Assembly (NCBI RefSeq): GCF_000807255.1
Contig: NZ_CP009268.1
Location: forward strand, 1,642,384-1,706,383
Direction of reading: 5' to 3'
Origin: Clostridium pasteurianum DSM 525 = ATCC 6013
GTDB taxonomy: Bacteria > Bacillota > Clostridia > Clostridiales > Clostridiaceae
Length of the DNA: 64,000 nucleotides
Position numbers and translations under genes: made by a program. Below the pieces are notes generated by a model. It did not search any database. It was given only the letters and a program-made list of their open reading frames with translations, and was not told the origin of the DNA. Shown here one piece after another: positions 62,601-64,000 of the stretch. Each line of letters begins with the position of its first letter. The first letter of the stretch is position 1.

Positions 62601-63179
62601 ATGGACATTCACGAATTCTTAGCACACTTGAACCGAGGTGAAGCGGTTGAGGGCGGCTCTGAAATGTATCGGATGATGCACAAGGTATCGCAGGAAGCAT
62701 TGAAGTTAACCGCTGAACTGAACGGAGATTATCATACCCCTGAAGAAATTCAGGAACTGTTTTCCCTGTTGATTGGTAAAACGGTAGATAAAACATTTGC
62801 CATGTTCCCTCCTTTTTCTACGGACTGCGGGAAGAATATCTCTGTGGGCAAGAATGTCTTTATCAATTCGGGCTGTCGTTTTCAGGATCAAGGCGGCATT
62901 ACAATTGGCGATGGTGTTCTCATTGGGCACAATGTGGTGTTAGCTACCTTAAATCACGACATTGATCCGAGAAAACGAAGTACTTTGCATCCCGCGCCTA
63001 TTGTGATTGGTAAAAATGTTTGGATTGGAGCAAATGCCACTGTGGTATCTGGTGTAACCATTGGTGATGGGGCCATCATCGCCGCTGGTGCAGTTGTGAC
63101 AAAGGATGTACCTGAAAATGTTATTGTAGGCGGTGTACCTGCGAAAATTATCAAGAAAATCGAAGTCGGTCAGGAGTAA
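62601..63179 (+). CDS. Sugar O-acetyltransferase (maltose/galactoside type), second copy
   Basis: The 192-residue protein is a hexapeptide-repeat enzyme similar to the one at 59695: [59 protein letters not shown] and NHDIDPRKR with catalytic His. Its codon use is visibly richer in G and C than its neighbours, so it may have arrived by transfer. ATG 62601 follows AAGGAGG. It is followed by a LysR gene on the same strand. Confidence 0.87.
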   Translation: MDIHEFLAHLNRGEAVEGGSEMYRMMHKVSQEALKLTAELNGDYHTPEEIQELFSLLIGKTVDKTFAMFPPFSTDCGKNISVGKNVFINSGCRFQDQGGITIGDGVLIGHNVVLATLNHDIDPRKRSTLHPAPIVIGKNVWIGANATVVSGVTIGDGAIIAAGAVVTKDVPENVIVGGVPAKIIKKIEVGQE

Positions 63180-63263
63180 TTCTGGTATTTCATCTTTTGC
63201 AGTGTAGATTGCTGAAAATGAACAATACAACTCTAACAGATAGAGTAAAGGAGGAGGCTCAAA

Positions 63264-64000
63264 TTGGAAATACGAGTTTTACGATATTTTGTTGCGGTAG
63301 CGGAAGAAGGTAACATTTCGAATGCTGCAAAAATTCTTAATATAACACAGCCTACACTAAGCCGTCAGATAAAAGATCTAGAAAATGAATTGGGAGTAGA
63401 GTTGTTTGCAAGGGGGAATAAACAGATTACCCTTACTGAAGATGGAGTGTTACTTCATCAACGGGCTATGGAGATTATAGAGTTGGCAGATAAAACTGCT
63501 AGTGCATTCCAGGAGCAAAAAGAGAATGTTAGTGGTATTATTTCAATTGGTGCTGTAGAATCTAATGCGGTACCATATCTAATGGATATTTTGAAAGAAT
63601 TTTCAGATAAATATCCGAAAGTTCAATTTTGTATATACAGTGGTTATGTTGATGATATTAAGGATAAAATTGATAAAGGACTGGTTGATATTGGACTATT
63701 AGTAGAACCGGTTGAGATATCAAAGTATGATTCGATGAAGCTTCCTTACGAGGATAGATGGGGAGTTATTGTTCCTAAAAATCATGAAATTGCTGGAAAG
63801 AAGGCTGTAACAATTAAAGATATTGTTAAGTATCCATTGATTATTCCAAGAAGAGCTATGATTGGTGGAGAAATAAAAAGCTGGCTAGATCCTTATAATG
63901 GGAAAATGAGAGTAGTTGCAGCTTATAATTTGTTATCTAGTGCTACTTATTTTGTATCAAATGGAGCTGGTATTGCAATTGCTTTGGATGGAGCCATGGC
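63264..64000 (+). CDS. LysR-family transcriptional regulator, partial (3' end outside window)
   Basis: The frame is open to the last base; 245 codons are visible. TTG 63264 follows AAAGGAGGAGG. The N-terminus MEIRVLRYFVAVAEEGNISN, AAKILNITQPTLSRQIKDLE is a LysR winged helix. The effector domain follows (GIISIGAVESNAVPYLMDIL, then LVDIGLLVEPVEISKYD). LysR proteins of ~295 residues usually regulate a divergent or neighbouring gene, so it may control the acetyltransferase upstream or genes beyond the window. Confidence 0.9.
   Translation, partial: MEIRVLRYFVAVAEEGNISNAAKILNITQPTLSRQIKDLENELGVELFARGNKQITLTEDGVLLHQRAMEIIELADKTASAFQEQKENVSGIISIGAVESNAVPYLMDILKEFSDKYPKVQFCIYSGYVDDIKDKIDKGLVDIGLLVEPVEISKYDSMKLPYEDRWGVIVPKNHEIAGKKAVTIKDIVKYPLIIPRRAMIGGEIKSWLDPYNGKMRVVAAYNLLSSATYFVSNGAGIAIALDGAM

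Noticed and set aside
1-64000. CRISPR arrays, tRNA or rRNA genes
   Set aside because: No regularly spaced repeats and no cloverleaf with GTTCGANNC were noticed; a small missed tRNA cannot be excluded without tRNAscan.

Overview
The window is AT-rich, densely coded, low-GC Firmicute DNA. It has AGGAGG-type ribosome binding sites, frequent TTG/GTG starts, a tRNA-Arg T-box ahead of argS, a bifunctional AdhE, SpoVB-like flippases and many ferritin-like or spore-type small proteins. This points to a spore-forming anaerobe of Clostridium sensu stricto, perhaps an ethanol-metabolising species of the C. kluyveri / C. ljungdahlii kind. The genus assignment is inference; the species cannot be fixed from the sequence alone.

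Positions 1-47300 look like ordinary chromosome. In order they hold: the end of a PcrA/UvrD helicase, an MFS transporter, a polysaccharide deacetylase, a long FtsA-like protein, an M20 peptidase, an RluD-type pseudouridine synthase and two convergent MOP flippases (8972-12211). Next come a rubrerythrin, a membrane-anchored sorbosone-dehydrogenase-like propeller, a zinc phospholipase C homologue, a B12-binding radical SAM protein and an ECF S component. A run of small or surface-type genes follows (19472-27644), then adhE, an ABC exporter, DedA, a thioesterase and queC. The stretch closes with a TerC protein, a polyphosphate locus (two Ppx/GppA-HD proteins facing apart, then ppk), argS with its T-box, and a Cu/Zn superoxide dismutase.

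Positions 47361-64000 look like an accessory, plastic region. Two MerR genes of AdhR/NmlR type and five matching promoters (19-bp spacers, AGTTA-centred dyads) flank small redox genes: cupin, CMD-like protein, flavodoxin, an iron alcohol dehydrogenase and two sugar/maltose O-acetyltransferases. Between them lie several broken genes (a NUDIX gene, a glycerol-dehydrogenase-like gene, an lrgB fragment and unidentified relics). A three-gene DDE transposon (51513-54720) carries a TnsB-like transposase, a TnsC/ExeA-like ATPase and a zinc-ribbon DUF6431-like protein, and has arrays of 17-bp repeats at both ends.

Two families of non-coding repeats stand out. One is a structured repeat seen four times (3978, 16173, 41675, 62512); two copies supply the last codons and the stop of unrelated proteins. 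The other is an 870-bp, almost wholly palindromic element (35478-36347) between queC and a VOC gene, with a possible 39-codon ORF at its centre and what looks like a 70-bp minimal relative at 18711. No rRNA, tRNA or CRISPR array was seen.
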